The notes beneath the pieces were generated by a model. It was not told where the DNA came from. It was given only the letters and a program-made list of their open reading frames with translations, and did not search any database. A stretch of DNA of 64,000 nt from Photobacterium atrarenae. Lineage in GTDB: Bacteria > Pseudomonadota > Gammaproteobacteria > Enterobacterales > Vibrionaceae. The stretch is from NCBI RefSeq assembly GCF_024380015.1, contig NZ_CP101508.1, positions 3,392,766 through 3,456,765 of the forward strand. The letters run 5' to 3'. Shown piece by piece: positions 30,145 to 44,619 of this stretch. Every line of letters begins with the position of its first letter. The first letter of the stretch is position 1. Both the position numbers and the translations under genes were made by a program.

Positions 30145-30520
30145 ATCGGTCCTTCTGGGTTAAAGCCCGGGTGTATTCGGCCATAAATCCAGCCAGATTA
30201 ATGCTTTGCTGCAAAATCACATTCCGTGCCGAGTGGGGCAGGCGGCTGAAATACTGCAACAGCCGATCAATTTCTTCTTTATATTCGCTTTCCAGGATCT
30301 CAATCCCTTCATCGCCATAGACAAACCAGGTCAGCGGACGCTCAGTGATCGCCGCGATTTCCGACAGCAACCGAACTTTCGGCTCGGTCTTCCCGGTCTC
30401 CAGATCCAGATACGTCTGGCGCGCGACACGCAGCTGCTGCGCCATGTGGACCTGAGTCAGCCCTTTCCATTCCCGCGCTTCCTTGATACGCGCTGCAATT
30501 TTCGCTTTGGGATCTGTCAT
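30143..30520 (-). CDS. XRE-family HTH transcriptional regulator
   Basis: The 125-residue protein has a Cro/CI-type helix-turn-helix at about 10-65 (IKEAREWKGLTQVHMAQQLR, VARQTYLDLETGKTEPKVRL) and a C-terminal helical region (EYKEEIDRLLQYFSRLPHSA) that may dimerise. The start is ATG 30520, preceded by CCGGAGG at good spacing; the frame extends upstream to 30586 without domain character. It is convergent with ilvA and stands alone. Its targets are not visible here; autoregulation is only a guess. Confidence 0.88.
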   Translation of the reverse strand: MTDPKAKIAARIKEAREWKGLTQVHMAQQLRVARQTYLDLETGKTEPKVRLLSEIAAITERPLTWFVYGDEGIEILESEYKEEIDRLLQYFSRLPHSARNVILQQSINLAGFMAEYTRALTQKDR

Positions 30521-30758
30521 CTCTAACCTCCGGCACAGATTGAATTGAAGACTGCTTGGTGCTCTCCCCCTTTCGTTGCACAACACGCGCCAACTTTACG
30601 CACTGGTAACACAGCCAAACAAATCAATAAGTTAAAACGGGATCGGCGAGAATATTCTTATTTTGAGTCGCAGTTAGTTAACTGCAAAGCCGGTTTTTTT
30701 CATTTCGCAATAAATACGTCATTCTTGTCTAGCGTAGCTTTTCCTGGCCGCCACAAAC

Positions 30759-30786
30759 AAAAAAGGCGCCGGAGTCGGCGCCTTTT
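30759..30786 (-). terminator. Rho-independent terminator after glmS
   Basis: On the minus strand: AAAAGGCGCC-GACTCC-GGCGCCTTTTTT. Strong stem with T-tract, 27 bases after the glmS stop. Confidence 0.92.
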
Positions 30787-30812
30787 CTCATTTTTGAGAA
30801 ATGTAGTGCGGC

Positions 30813-32648
30813 TTATTCAACCGTCACGGCTTTTGCCAGGTTGCGCGGCTGATCCACATCCGTCCCTTTAATCAGGGCAACGTGGTAAGACAGCAGCTGC
30901 ATCGGGATGGTGTAGAAGATCGGCGCGATGATGTCATCAACACACGGCATGGTAATGATCTTCATCCCTTCGCAGGCTTCAAAACCCGCCTCGCTATCGG
31001 CGAAGACATACAGCAGACCACCACGGGCACGCACTTCCTCGATATTCGACTTCAGCTTCTCCAGTAGATCATTGGTTGGCGCAACCACAATGACCGGCAT
31101 ATCGGCATCAATCAGCGCCAGCGGGCCGTGTTTCAGCTCACCGGCAGCATAGGCCTCGGCGTGGATGTAGGAGATCTCTTTCAGCTTCAGGGACGCTTCC
31201 ATCGCGATCGGGTAGTACTCACCACGGCCCAGGAACAATGCGTGGTGCTTATCGGCAAAGTCCTCCGCCAATTGCTCAATCGGCTTGTCGAACGCCAGGG
31301 ATTTCTCGATTTGCGTCGGCAGGGCATGCAACGAGTCGACAATCTGCTTCTCTTTGGCCACATCAATCAGGCCTTTCTCTTTCCCCAGCGCGGTCACGAA
31401 CATTAACAGAGTGACCAGCTGGGTGGTAAAGGCTTTGGTCGATGCCACACCGATTTCAGTGCCGGCCCGGGTCATGAACGCCAGATCAGATTCACGTACC
31501 AGCGATGAGCCAGCCACGTTACAGATCGTCATCGCCGACATGTAGCCTTTTTCTTTCGCCAGGCGCAGGGCAGCCAGCGTATCAGCCGTCTCGCCCGACT
31601 GCGACAGGGTGATCAGCAGGCTGTTCGGACGAGTGACGAATTTGCGGTAGCGGAACTCGGAGGCAATCTCGACATCACAGCTGACCCCGGTCAGGGCTTC
31701 AAACCAGTAACGGGCGACCATCCCAGCGTTGTAAGATGTCCCGCAGGCGACGATCTGAATGTGCTCAACTTTTTCCAGAATATCTTTGGCACCGTTGCCG
31801 ATACTCTCGACGATCACAGAATCACTGCTGATCCGGCCTTCCATGGTGTTGATCAACGCGCTTGGCTGCTCGTAGATCTCTTTTTGCATATAGTGGCGAT
31901 ACTGACCTTTATCAGCCGCATCATGCTGCAGGTTCGACTCGTGCACTTCACGGCTGACCGGCTGGCCTTCAGTATCGAAGATGTTTACTTCACGACGGGT
32001 AATTTCAGCCACATCACCTTCTTCCAGGAAGATAAAGCGGCGGGTCACGTTGAGTAGGGCCAGCTGATCCGAAGCCAGGAAATTTTCACCGACACCCAGA
32101 CCAATCACCAACGGGCTGCCTGAACGAGCCACCACGACGCGTTCCGGATCGCGGCGGTCCATGACCACCGTGCCGTAAGCCCCTTCCAATTGTGCGACCG
32201 CTTTTTGTACCGCAGCCAGCAGGGTATCGGCACTGCGCAACTCCCAATCAACCAAGTGAGCAATCACTTCGGTATCTGTTTGCGACAGGAACTCATAGCC
32301 GCGGGCCACCAGCATGTCACGCAGCGCTTCGTGGTTTTCGATAATACCGTTGTGCACCAGGGCAATATGCTCACCAGACATGTGCGGGTGGGCATTGGCC
32401 TCCGACGGCTCACCATGCGTTGCCCAGCGGGTATGGGCAATCCCGGTACCACCGGCAGGCGCAGCGCTGTCAACCGCATCCGCCAGCTCCTGAACCTTGC
32501 CCAGGCGGCGAACACGCGTCAGGCTTCCTTCGCTGTCAACCACCGCCACACCGGCAGAGTCATAGCCGCGGTATTCCAGACGGCGCAGGCCTTCAACCAG
32601 AATTTCAGCCACATCACGTTGTGCTACTGCACCAACAATCCCACACAT
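30813..32648 (-). CDS. glmS: Glutamine-fructose-6-phosphate aminotransferase (isomerising)
   Basis: It makes glucosamine-6-phosphate from fructose-6-P and glutamine, the entry to peptidoglycan and LPS amino sugars. The 611-residue product starts [20 protein letters not shown]; Cys2 becomes the N-terminal nucleophile after Met removal, which fixes the start at 32648. It has an Ntn glutaminase domain ([16 protein letters not shown]) and two SIS isomerase domains ([21 protein letters not shown]) ending in the characteristic [14 protein letters not shown] DeoR regulator sits 28 bases upstream on the same strand, so the two probably form an operon. Confidence 0.98.
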   Translation of the reverse strand: MCGIVGAVAQRDVAEILVEGLRRLEYRGYDSAGVAVVDSEGSLTRVRRLGKVQELADAVDSAAPAGGTGIAHTRWATHGEPSEANAHPHMSGEHIALVHNGIIENHEALRDMLVARGYEFLSQTDTEVIAHLVDWELRSADTLLAAVQKAVAQLEGAYGTVVMDRRDPERVVVARSGSPLVIGLGVGENFLASDQLALLNVTRRFIFLEEGDVAEITRREVNIFDTEGQPVSREVHESNLQHDAADKGQYRHYMQKEIYEQPSALINTMEGRISSDSVIVESIGNGAKDILEKVEHIQIVACGTSYNAGMVARYWFEALTGVSCDVEIASEFRYRKFVTRPNSLLITLSQSGETADTLAALRLAKEKGYMSAMTICNVAGSSLVRESDLAFMTRAGTEIGVASTKAFTTQLVTLLMFVTALGKEKGLIDVAKEKQIVDSLHALPTQIEKSLAFDKPIEQLAEDFADKHHALFLGRGEYYPIAMEASLKLKEISYIHAEAYAAGELKHGPLALIDADMPVIVVAPTNDLLEKLKSNIEEVRARGGLLYVFADSEAGFEACEGMKIITMPCVDDIIAPIFYTIPMQLLSYHVALIKGTDVDQPRNLAKAVTVE

Positions 32649-32676
32649 GTTTCTCTCCTCAGATCCTAAAATTGTT

Positions 32677-33450
32677 CTAAACTTGGTCATCCGGCGCGCA
32701 AATCACCTGCACGCCGTAGTGTTCGATTTCCTGCCTGGCCTGATCACTCAAACCACTGTCAGTGATCAGTGTGCTGATGCTGTCCCATGGCAGCTCCAGG
32801 TTCGGGATTTTTCGCCCGATCTTGCTCGACTCGACCATTACCACAACTTCCCGCGAGACTTCCGCCATCACCCGGCTTAAGCCAATCAGCTCATTGAAGG
32901 TCGTAGTGCCCCGAGCCGTGTCGATACCATCAGCACCGATAAACAACTGATCAAAGTCGTAAGATCGCAGTACCGTCTCGGCCACCTGGCCCTGAAAGGC
33001 TTCCGAATGCGGGTCCCAGGTGCCACCAGTCATCAGCAGCGTCGGCTCGTTTTCCAGTTCATTGAGGGCATTGGCGACACTGAGCGAGTTGGTCATCACG
33101 ATCAGCCCCTGCTTGTCACCCAGCAAGCTGATCAGCCCGGCCGTGGTGCTGCCGCTGTCGATGATGATACGGTTATGGTCACGGATCCGTGCCGCCGCCG
33201 CTCTGGCGATTGCTAACTTTCGAACCGAAACATGCTCTTCGACTTCCGTCACCATCTCCGACGGCATCGCAATGGCGCCGCCATAACGGCGCAGCAACAG
33301 CCCGTTCTTTTCCAGGGCAGCTAAGTCTTTCCGGATGGTCACTTCAGAAGTGGCAAAGAATTTGGCCAGCTCATCAACGCTGACCTCGCTCTTCTCGGTC
33401 ACCATAGTGACAATCGCGTGGCGGCGTTGCTGAGTGTTTCGCTTCGACAT
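32677..33450 (-). CDS. DeoR/GlpR family regulator next to glmS
   Basis: The 257-residue protein has an N-terminal winged helix ([20 protein letters not shown], then [13 protein letters not shown]) and a C-terminal DeoRC sugar-phosphate sensor fold ([17 protein letters not shown], then FIGADGID near residue 170, then [12 protein letters not shown]). It lies directly ahead of glmS and after glmU on the same strand. The obvious hypothesis is control of amino-sugar genes by a hexosamine phosphate, but the sequence does not prove it. TCGAAA half-sites lie in its upstream region, as DeoR-family proteins often use. Confidence 0.93.
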   Translation of the reverse strand: MSKRNTQQRRHAIVTMVTEKSEVSVDELAKFFATSEVTIRKDLAALEKNGLLLRRYGGAIAMPSEMVTEVEEHVSVRKLAIARAAAARIRDHNRIIIDSGSTTAGLISLLGDKQGLIVMTNSLSVANALNELENEPTLLMTGGTWDPHSEAFQGQVAETVLRSYDFDQLFIGADGIDTARGTTTFNELIGLSRVMAEVSREVVVMVESSKIGRKIPNLELPWDSISTLITDSGLSDQARQEIEHYGVQVICAPDDQV

Positions 33451-33469
33451 AAATTACGAAATGATCTAG

Positions 33470-33520
33470 TTAAGTTTCGATTTGAAAGAAATGGTAGCAG
33501 ATCAAAACTTTTTCGATCAA
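33470..33520 (-). promoter_or_regulatory. Repeated TCGAAA half-sites upstream of the DeoR gene
   Basis: Minus-strand reading gives GATCGAAAAAG, then AATCGAAACTT, then TTTCGTAAT close to the start. DeoR/GlpR proteins commonly bind TCGA/TTCG-type repeats, so autoregulation is plausible. The match is by eye and no consensus was computed. Confidence 0.4.
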
Positions 33521-33583
33521 GATTGTGCAATTAATTTTTTATAAAAAAGAAGCAGGGTGGGGCCGTGGTTCCGCGCAGGGCAT

Positions 33584-33612
33584 AAAAAAGGCAAGGGAAG
33601 CCCCCTTGCCTT
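33584..33612 (-). terminator. Rho-independent terminator after glmU
   Basis: Minus strand: AAGGCAAGGG-GGCTT-CCCTTGCCTT then TTTT. It is placed 20 bases after the glmU stop and separates glmU from the DeoR-glmS unit. Confidence 0.92.
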
Positions 33613-33631
33613 GTCGGTTTCGCCAGAGAGT

Positions 33632-34993
33632 TTATTTCTGTTTCACCGGACGCTTCCAGCCTTTAATTGTGCGGGCTGGTGCGCGAGTGATAACTAACTC
33701 ACCTTCACCGATATCACGGTTGATGGTCGCGCCGGCCCCCACCGTCGCACCCTTGGCAATCTTGACCGGTGCAATTAACTGGGTATCCGAGCCGATAAAC
33801 ACATCATCAGCAATCTCGGTTTTAAACTTGTTGGCGCCGTCATAGTTGCAGGTAATGGTGCCGGCACCGATGTTGACCCGATCACCAATCTCGGCATCTC
33901 CCAGATAAGTCAGGTGATTGGCCTTCGACCCTTGACCCAGACGCGCTTTCTTCATCTCCACGAAGTTACCGACATGCGAGTCCCCCACCAGCTCTGCACC
34001 CGGACGCAGGCGGGTAAACGGACCGACAGTGCAGTCTTCGCCAACCGTGGCGCCTTCGATGATGCTGTAAGGACGCACCAGGGTATTATCGTCAATTTCA
34101 CAGTCTTTCAGTACCGAGCCAGCACCGATGAATACGTTGTTACCCAGTGAGACACTGCCTTCGATGATGACATTGACGTCAATTTCAACATCGGTGCCGC
34201 ACTGCAGCTCACCGCGCAGATCAAAACGGGCCGGATCGCGCAGCATCACACCCTGCTCGAGCAGTCGCTCTGCCTGCATCGCCTGGTAAGCACGCTCCAG
34301 CTTGGCCAGCTGTACCCGGTTGTTAACCCCTTCGACTTCAATCGCCTTGGCCGGATGAACCGCTTCAACCGCACGGCCTTCGTCATGGGCGATTTCAATA
34401 ATATCGGTCAGGTAGTACTCGCCCTGGGCATTATCATTTTTCAGCGCCGCCAGCCAGCGTTTCAGATCGCCGCCATTGGCGACCATCACCCCGGTATTGA
34501 TTTCTTTGATCAGCTTCTGCTCTTCCGTCGCATCCTTCTGCTCAACAATGGCCACCACCGGACCGTTGCGGCGCACAATCCGGCCATAACCCGTCGGGTC
34601 GTCCAGCACCACCGTCAGCAGGGCAATGCCGCCGTCCGGTTGCGCATCCAACAGGTTTTCCAGGGTTTCGCTGCTGATCAGCGGCACGTCCCCATAAAGG
34701 ATTAGCACTTTTTCATTATCCGCCAGGTCCGGGCAGGCCTGATTCACCGCATGGCCGGTGCCCAGTTGATCAGCCTGCAGCACCCAGTTGACCGACTCAT
34801 CCGCCAGTGCCGCTTTCATCTGATCACCGCCATGGCCATAGACCAGGTGAATATTTTGGGCCCCGACACCACTGCAGGTATCAATGACATGCTTGACCAT
34901 AGGTTTGCCGGCCAGGGTATGCAATACCTTCGGCAGATTCGAGTACATGCGGGTTCCTTTGCCCGCCGCCAGGATCACAGCACTGAAGCTCAT
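33632..34993 (-). CDS. glmU: Bifunctional UDP-GlcNAc pyrophosphorylase / GlcN-1-P acetyltransferase
   Basis: It acetylates glucosamine-1-P and then couples it to UTP, giving UDP-GlcNAc for peptidoglycan and LPS. The 453-residue product (E. coli 456) has an N-terminal uridyltransferase ([28 protein letters not shown]) and a C-terminal left-handed beta helix of hexapeptide repeats (for example [30 protein letters not shown]). The start is ATG 34993 ([13 protein letters not shown]); an in-frame start at 35056 would add an unlikely 21 residues. It lies downstream of the atp operon, the usual Vibrio and E. coli order. Confidence 0.97.
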   Translation of the reverse strand: MSFSAVILAAGKGTRMYSNLPKVLHTLAGKPMVKHVIDTCSGVGAQNIHLVYGHGGDQMKAALADESVNWVLQADQLGTGHAVNQACPDLADNEKVLILYGDVPLISSETLENLLDAQPDGGIALLTVVLDDPTGYGRIVRRNGPVVAIVEQKDATEEQKLIKEINTGVMVANGGDLKRWLAALKNDNAQGEYYLTDIIEIAHDEGRAVEAVHPAKAIEVEGVNNRVQLAKLERAYQAMQAERLLEQGVMLRDPARFDLRGELQCGTDVEIDVNVIIEGSVSLGNNVFIGAGSVLKDCEIDDNTLVRPYSIIEGATVGEDCTVGPFTRLRPGAELVGDSHVGNFVEMKKARLGQGSKANHLTYLGDAEIGDRVNIGAGTITCNYDGANKFKTEIADDVFIGSDTQLIAPVKIAKGATVGAGATINRDIGEGELVITRAPARTIKGWKRPVKQK

Positions 34994-35123
34994 GGTGGTC
35001 TTTATCCTTATTGATGCATAGTTAAACGTTGATGGAGGGCATTGTATCGGCTTCAATTGACCGGGTTAAGGAAAAAAGCCTCTTTTTGCAAACTGCTCAC
35101 ACTTCCCGCACCCACCCCAGACA

Positions 35124-35153
35124 TAAAAAAAGCGACCCGAGGGCCGCTTTTTT
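35124..35153 (-). terminator. Rho-independent terminator after atpC
   Basis: A hairpin AGCGACCC / GGGCCGCT (one mismatch, 2-base loop in the central form) flanked by A and T tracts, working on the minus strand to end the atp operon. Confidence 0.85.
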
Positions 35154-35169
35154 GCAAGTATGCGCCTGA

Positions 35170-35592
35170 TTAACGCGCTTTCTTCGTCAGCTCGATCACA
35201 CGCAGCTGAGCAATCGCTTTAGCCAGGTCACTGGCCGCTTGAGCAAAGTCGATGTCGCCATGCTGATTGTGGATACGCTCCTCAGCTTGACGTTTCGCTT
35301 CTTGCGCCTTGGCGCTATCCAAATCTTCACCACGGATCGCGGTGTCAGCCAGTACGGTCACCGTACCCGGCTGCACTTCCAGCATGCCGCCGGAGAGGTA
35401 GATCACCTCTTCTTCGCCATGCTGCTTAACGATTCGAACCATGCCAGGCGTGATAGCGGTCAGCAGCGGTGTGTGTCCTGCGTGAATACCCAGTTCACCT
35501 TCGCTACCGGTCACCTGGATGTTTTCAGCACGGCCTGAGAACAGTTTTTTCTCAGCGCTTACTACATCCAGATGGAAGGTTATCGCTGCCAT
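35170..35592 (-). CDS. atpC: F1 ATP synthase epsilon subunit
   Basis: It is the central-stalk regulatory subunit of the F1FO ATP synthase. The 140-residue product has an N-terminal beta sandwich ([40 protein letters not shown]) and a C-terminal helical pair that can inhibit ATPase activity. Length matches E. coli (139). It is the last gene of atpIBEFHAGDC, 17 bases after atpD. Confidence 0.97.
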   Translation of the reverse strand: MAAITFHLDVVSAEKKLFSGRAENIQVTGSEGELGIHAGHTPLLTAITPGMVRIVKQHGEEEVIYLSGGMLEVQPGTVTVLADTAIRGEDLDSAKAQEAKRQAEERIHNQHGDIDFAQAASDLAKAIAQLRVIELTKKAR

Positions 35593-35609
35593 GTCGCCTC
35601 CTACTTAGC

Positions 35610-37915
<2,306 letters not shown>

Positions 37916-37959
37916 CGTTACTCTCCGTTAGTAGGTGATCGCAAGCGATCACCAACCAA

Positions 37960-39501
<1,542 letters not shown>

Positions 39502-39517
39502 GCTCCAATTCCCCAAA

Positions 39518-40051
39518 TCAAGACTGCAAAGTATCGCTCAGGCGGGCCAGCTTGCCGCGCACAGAGTTATCGATGACCAAGTCTCCAGCTCTAATAACAA
39601 CCCCGGCAATCAGGGCCTCGTCTACACTGCAATTCAGCTTAACCTTACGCTCCAGACGCGCTTCTAATTTTGCGCTGATCGCGGCAAGTTGACTATCGTC
39701 GAGGGTAACCGCAGAGGTTACTTCGGCATCAATAGTCTTTTCATGTTCATTTTTCAGGAACAGGAACTCGTCGCAGACATCAGGTAGCGCTTTCAGGCGT
39801 CCGTTTTCAGCCATGACCTTGATCAGGTTCTGACCGAACTCGTTGAGTTGCTCGCCGCAAACTGAAATGAAGATTTCAGTCAGCTTGTCAGCCGCATAAC
39901 CGCTATCCAGAATATCGCGGATAGTTTCATCGTTAGCGACTTCGGCAGCAAAGGTGAGCATTTCAGCCCATTGGGCCAGCTCACCTTTCTCAACCGCAAA
40001 ATCAAAGGCTGCTTTAGCGTAGGGGCGTGCGATAGTAGTCAAATCAGACAT
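39518..40051 (-). CDS. atpH: F1 ATP synthase delta subunit
   Basis: It is the peripheral-stalk connector between F1 alpha and the b dimer. The 177-residue product has the length of E. coli AtpH and the helical N-terminal domain ([20 protein letters not shown]), with a C-terminal part containing [20 protein letters not shown] and SVRGKLARL. It lies 16 bases after atpF. Confidence 0.97.
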   Translation of the reverse strand: MSDLTTIARPYAKAAFDFAVEKGELAQWAEMLTFAAEVANDETIRDILDSGYAADKLTEIFISVCGEQLNEFGQNLIKVMAENGRLKALPDVCDEFLFLKNEHEKTIDAEVTSAVTLDDSQLAAISAKLEARLERKVKLNCSVDEALIAGVVIRAGDLVIDNSVRGKLARLSDTLQS

Positions 40052-40067
40052 GTGCTTGCCCCTTTAA

Positions 40068-40538
40068 TTACAGTTCTGCAGTGACTTTGTTAAGAAGATC
40101 AGCGTGCGCATCTTTATCGATAGAACGCTCAATGATTTTCTCAGCACCAATCACAGCCAGAGTCGCAACTTGCTTACGTAGATCATCACGAGCGCGGTTA
40201 CGTTCGGCGTCGATCTCAGCAAGACCTTGGGCCAGAATTTTGTCACGCTCGGCTTGGGCTTCCGCCTTGGCCTCTTCGATGATTTGAGCTTTGCGTTTAT
40301 TCGCTTGCTCAACAATGTCAGTTGCAGTTTGTTTTGCTTCTTTTAGTTGTTCAGAAGCATTCGCTTGCGCCAGGTTCAGATCTTTGGCAGCCCTGTCAGC
40401 GGCTGCCAAACCGTCAGCAATTTTTTTCTGACGCTCTTCAATCGCTTCCATGATCGGTGGCCATACATATTTCATGCAGAACACGACGAACAGGAAGAAC
40501 GCGATAGCCTGACCCAGCAAAGTTGCATTCATATTCAC
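40068..40538 (-). CDS. atpF: FO ATP synthase b subunit
   Basis: It is the peripheral-stalk subunit. The 156-residue product has one N-terminal membrane helix ([20 protein letters not shown]) followed by a long charged coiled coil ([20 protein letters not shown] and on) that dimerises. Length is identical to E. coli AtpF (156), and the start [10 protein letters not shown] parallels it. It lies 47 bases after atpE. Confidence 0.97.
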   Translation of the reverse strand: MNMNATLLGQAIAFFLFVVFCMKYVWPPIMEAIEERQKKIADGLAAADRAAKDLNLAQANASEQLKEAKQTATDIVEQANKRKAQIIEEAKAEAQAERDKILAQGLAEIDAERNRARDDLRKQVATLAVIGAEKIIERSIDKDAHADLLNKVTAEL

Positions 40539-40585
40539 AACGGCATCTCCTTAAAAAGGGTTGCTATGGGTCCGTTCGTTTTTAA

Positions 40586-40897
<312 letters not shown>

Positions 40898-40910
40898 TTA
40901 CAAAAAATCG

Positions 40911-41702
<792 letters not shown>

Positions 41703-41707
41703 TCATC

Positions 41708-42097
41708 CTATTTGTTGTTGTTAATGAATAAAACCGGCCCAAAGATGTTAATTCCGAGAGCCAGCAAATAGGTCAGTTTGAGGGGAACAAGTTCCACCTC
41801 GACATACAGGTAAACAACCGCAAAAAGAATGACCGTGATGAGAATTTTGAGCACTTCGCCACCATAGAAGGACGCCATGATCAGCCGTGCCTTGCGGGCA
41901 CCGCTGAACAAAAACGCACAAGTCGCGAAGACGGTATTGGCGATCACAAAGATGCCACCACCGATGAGTGCGGAGATTCCCCAGTCAACACTGACAGCAA
42001 ACACTGCCATGATTGCCGTTGTCAAAACGACGCCAGATTGTAGTAACAACAACCGCTTCGCCAATTGGCGGCCCGGTCTTACCAGCGCCGATACCAT
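41708..42097 (-). CDS. atpI: ATP synthase protein I
   Basis: It is an assembly factor or helper for the c ring, dispensable in E. coli. The 129-residue protein has four hydrophobic helices (VVLTTAIMAVFAVSVDWGIS, ALIGGGIFVIANTVFATCAF and two more) and ends LGINIFGPVLFINNNK. ATG 42097 follows GAGGAATGAATAC and gives MVSALVRPGRQLAKRLL; the frame continues upstream to 42169 across the likely transcription start, so that extension is rejected. It is the first gene of the atp operon. Confidence 0.93.
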   Translation of the reverse strand: MVSALVRPGRQLAKRLLLLQSGVVLTTAIMAVFAVSVDWGISALIGGGIFVIANTVFATCAFLFSGARKARLIMASFYGGEVLKILITVILFAVVYLYVEVELVPLKLTYLLALGINIFGPVLFINNNK

Positions 42098-42155
42098 GTA
42101 TTCATTCCTCGAGTCCGTTCCACTGCACATACGTCGTGCTGGGAAAACTGCGAAA

Positions 42156-42183
42156 ATTATACGGCTCATCAGGCTGAATGCAA
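42156..42183 (-). promoter_or_regulatory. Sigma-70 promoter of the atp operon
   Basis: On the minus strand TTGCAT (42183-42178), 16 bases, then TATAAT (42161-42156), about 60 bases ahead of atpI. The perfect -10 fits strong constitutive expression. Confidence 0.85.
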
Positions 42184-42275
42184 TCTAATCACAGCAAAAA
42201 AAAGTGTTAGATTTTACAACACAATAACCTGATCACGCCGTGGTAATTTTTGCAACAATATCTCTACGTTTCAGG

Positions 42276-43169
42276 TCACATTTCGTGACCAAACATTGCA
42301 ATAAATTGCTCTAGTTTGTGGCCTTCATCAAAACTGAAAGTGATTTTTCCTTTACCGTTTTTCTGTCGATTAATCGCCACTTGGGTGCCGAAATGTTCAC
42401 TCAGATGATTTTCGGCCGCCTGCAGTTTCGGATCCGGCGTGTGAGACGCCGGCACGGTCTCCGGTTGCAGCAATCGCTTGACCAGCTTTTCAGTGTCACG
42501 CACCGTTAACGTTTTGGCTACAACCATCTGCGCCGCTTCCAGCTGCTGCTCATGTGCCAGCGCCAGTAACGCCCGGGCATGGCCCATTTCCAGCTGGTGC
42601 TGCTCAACCATCCGCTTCACCGGCTCGGCCAGCTGGTTCAATCGCAGTAAGTTCGAGACTGTTGCCCGTGATTTACCGACCGCTTCAGCGACCTGCTGAT
42701 GGGTGAGGGAAAACTCTTCCTGCAACCGCGCCAGTGCCTGGGCTTCTTCCATCACATTGAGATCTTCGCGCTGGATATTCTCAATCAGCGCCACGGCAAC
42801 CGTCGCCCGGTCATCTATAACCTTAATAATACAAGGGACTTTCTGAAGCCCCGCTTGACGGGCGGCGCGCCAACGGCGCTCACCGGCCACAATTTCAAAC
42901 TGCTGCGGCGCAACTTCCCGCACCACAATCGGCTGAATCACGCCCTGAGCGCGAATCGAGTCGGCCAGCTCAGCCAGCGCCTCATCCGCCATGGCTTTGC
43001 GCGGCTGAAACTGTCCCGGTTGCAGCTGGTTCACCGCCAGCTCCTGCAAACGACCATCGGCCGATAACGTCTGTGCCTGATCGGCACGTTGCTGTTTAAC
43101 TTGAGCTACTGAGCTGGTTGCCAGCAATGCATCCAGGCCTTTGCCCAGGCCCCGTTTACTCATGTTCAT
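42276..43169 (-). CDS. parB: Chromosome partitioning protein ParB
   Basis: It is a CTP-dependent clamp that loads at parS and recruits segregation proteins. The 297-residue product begins MNMSKRGLGKGLDALLATSS and has the ParB/Sulfiredoxin domain (GQFQPRKAMADEALAELADS, VAGERRWRAARQAGL), a helix-turn-helix (LTHQQVAEAVGKSRATVSNL) and a C-terminal dimerisation domain. ATG 43169 follows AAAGGG; ATG 43163 is an alternative. It lies 10 bases after parA. No parS 16-mer was found in this window. Confidence 0.97.
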   Translation of the reverse strand: MNMSKRGLGKGLDALLATSSVAQVKQQRADQAQTLSADGRLQELAVNQLQPGQFQPRKAMADEALAELADSIRAQGVIQPIVVREVAPQQFEIVAGERRWRAARQAGLQKVPCIIKVIDDRATVAVALIENIQREDLNVMEEAQALARLQEEFSLTHQQVAEAVGKSRATVSNLLRLNQLAEPVKRMVEQHQLEMGHARALLALAHEQQLEAAQMVVAKTLTVRDTEKLVKRLLQPETVPASHTPDPKLQAAENHLSEHFGTQVAINRQKNGKGKITFSFDEGHKLEQFIAMFGHEM

Positions 43170-43179
43170 GCTTTACCCT

Positions 43180-43974
43180 TTATGCATCCACCGCACCGGC
43201 ACGGCGCTCGGTTTCGTCACGGCGAATCATTTCTCCGGCCAGGGCCAGATAAGCCTTGGCACCGCTCGAATACTTGTCGTAATACATGGCCGGTCGGCCA
43301 TGGCTCGGCGCTTCTGCCAGCCGGACATTACGCGGGATCACTGTGCGATACACCTTTTCACCAAAGTGTTTTTTGATCTGCTCCGACACTTCATTAGCCA
43401 GGCGGTTGCGCGGATCATACATAGTCCGCAGCAAACCTTCGATTTTCAGATCACTGTTGACCACCGCGGTCAGCTTGCTGATGGTATCCATCAGGGCGGT
43501 CAGTCCTTCCAGCGCGAAGTACTCGCACTGCATCGGAACAAGCACGGAATCAGCTGCAGCCATCGCATTGATTGTAAGAAGGTTCAAAGCGGGGGGACAA
43601 TCGATAAAGATGAAATCATAGTTATCACGAACTACCTCTAAAGCATTACGCAGACGTACTTCGCGGGCAAACACTTCCATCAGCTTGATTTCTGCTGCAG
43701 TGACATCACCATTGGCGGCAATCAGGTGATAGCCGCCAGTGGTGTCGGTGCAGACCACCTGATCAAATGGGGTTTCTTCGACCAGAAGGTCATAAGCTGT
43801 TGCATCGACCTGGTATTTATCGATCCCGCTGGCCATGGTGGCATTCCCCTGCGGGTCAAGATCAATGACCAGTACTTTCCGTTGTGTCGCAGCCAGTGAG
43901 GCCGCGAGATTGACGCAAGTGGTGGTTTTACCCACACCTCCTTTCTGATTGGCTACAGCTATGACTCTTCCCAC
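43180..43974 (-). CDS. parA: Chromosome partitioning ATPase ParA (GTG start)
   Basis: It is a Walker-type ATPase that patterns the nucleoid and moves ParB-parS. The 264-residue product has the deviant Walker A VANQKGGVGKTTTCVNLAA, the switch DLDPQGNATMASG and Walker B DFIFIDCPPALN. I chose GTG 43974: it gives (M)GRVIAVANQKGG, collinear with Vibrio ParA1, and places GAGGA 6 bases upstream; a TTG at 43980 is too close to that site. It lies 15 bases after rsmG, in the mnmG-rsmG-parA-parB run near the origin. Confidence 0.96.
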   Translation of the reverse strand: MGRVIAVANQKGGVGKTTTCVNLAASLAATQRKVLVIDLDPQGNATMASGIDKYQVDATAYDLLVEETPFDQVVCTDTTGGYHLIAANGDVTAAEIKLMEVFAREVRLRNALEVVRDNYDFIFIDCPPALNLLTINAMAAADSVLVPMQCEYFALEGLTALMDTISKLTAVVNSDLKIEGLLRTMYDPRNRLANEVSEQIKKHFGEKVYRTVIPRNVRLAEAPSHGRPAMYYDKYSSGAKAYLALAGEMIRRDETERRAGAVDA

Positions 43975-43989
43975 GAACAATCCTCATCG

Positions 43990-44610
43990 TTAATCCTTTG
44001 CCGTCAAGATTACTAGATGGCGTTCACCTTCCAGCTCCGGAACTTGCAAAGATTTGACTTCGGTCACAGAACACCAGTCCGGCAGCTCAGTGACCTCTTG
44101 TTGGTTAAACTGCCCCTTGAGGGCCATAAAACAGCCATGCTCGGCCGGCAGGTGACGACACCAGGACACCATATCGGTCATCGACGCGAAAGCCCGGCTC
44201 AATACTGCATCAAAGCCCTGCTCAGGCTGGAATTCTTCCACCCGGCTTTGGATCGGCGTCACATTGGTGATGGCCAGCTCATGGATCACCTGGCGAATAA
44301 AGCGGATCCGTTTGCCCAGGCTGTCGAGCAGGGTAAAGTCCTGCTCCGGGTTCATGATCGCCAGCGGGATCCCGGGCAAGCCCGGGCCAGTGCCGACATC
44401 GATAAAGCGCTCGCCCACCAGGTGGGTGCTGACCACGATACTATCGAGAATATGTTTCACGAGCATCTCATCGGGATCGCGGACCGAAGTCAGATTATAC
44501 GCTTTATTCCATTTGTGGAGCAGGGCGACATACCCCACCAGTTGCTCCAGTTGTCGATCTGTGACCTGTAGATCAGTCTGGGCAATCAGTTGTGCCAAAC
44601 GCTGTTTCAC
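43990..44610 (-). CDS. rsmG: 16S rRNA m7G527 methyltransferase (GidB)
   Basis: It methylates N7 of G527 in 16S rRNA with AdoMet; loss gives low-level streptomycin resistance. The 206-residue product (E. coli 207) has a Rossmann fold with the AdoMet motif [18 protein letters not shown], then [17 protein letters not shown] and [16 protein letters not shown]. It lies 9 bases after mnmG and is co-transcribed with it and parAB. Confidence 0.97.
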   Translation of the reverse strand: MKQRLAQLIAQTDLQVTDRQLEQLVGYVALLHKWNKAYNLTSVRDPDEMLVKHILDSIVVSTHLVGERFIDVGTGPGLPGIPLAIMNPEQDFTLLDSLGKRIRFIRQVIHELAITNVTPIQSRVEEFQPEQGFDAVLSRAFASMTDMVSWCRHLPAEHGCFMALKGQFNQQEVTELPDWCSVTEVKSLQVPELEGERHLVILTAKD

Positions 44611-44619
44611 TGCTGTCTC

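Noticed and set aside
30521..30758. Extra gene between the XRE regulator and glmS
   Set aside because: A plus-strand frame (30545-30871) runs through the glmS terminator and into glmS antisense; it has no family character.
42098..42169. N-terminal extension of atpI to 42169
   Set aside because: It would start upstream of or at the predicted transcription start; the ATG at 42097 has a good ribosome site and fits the family.
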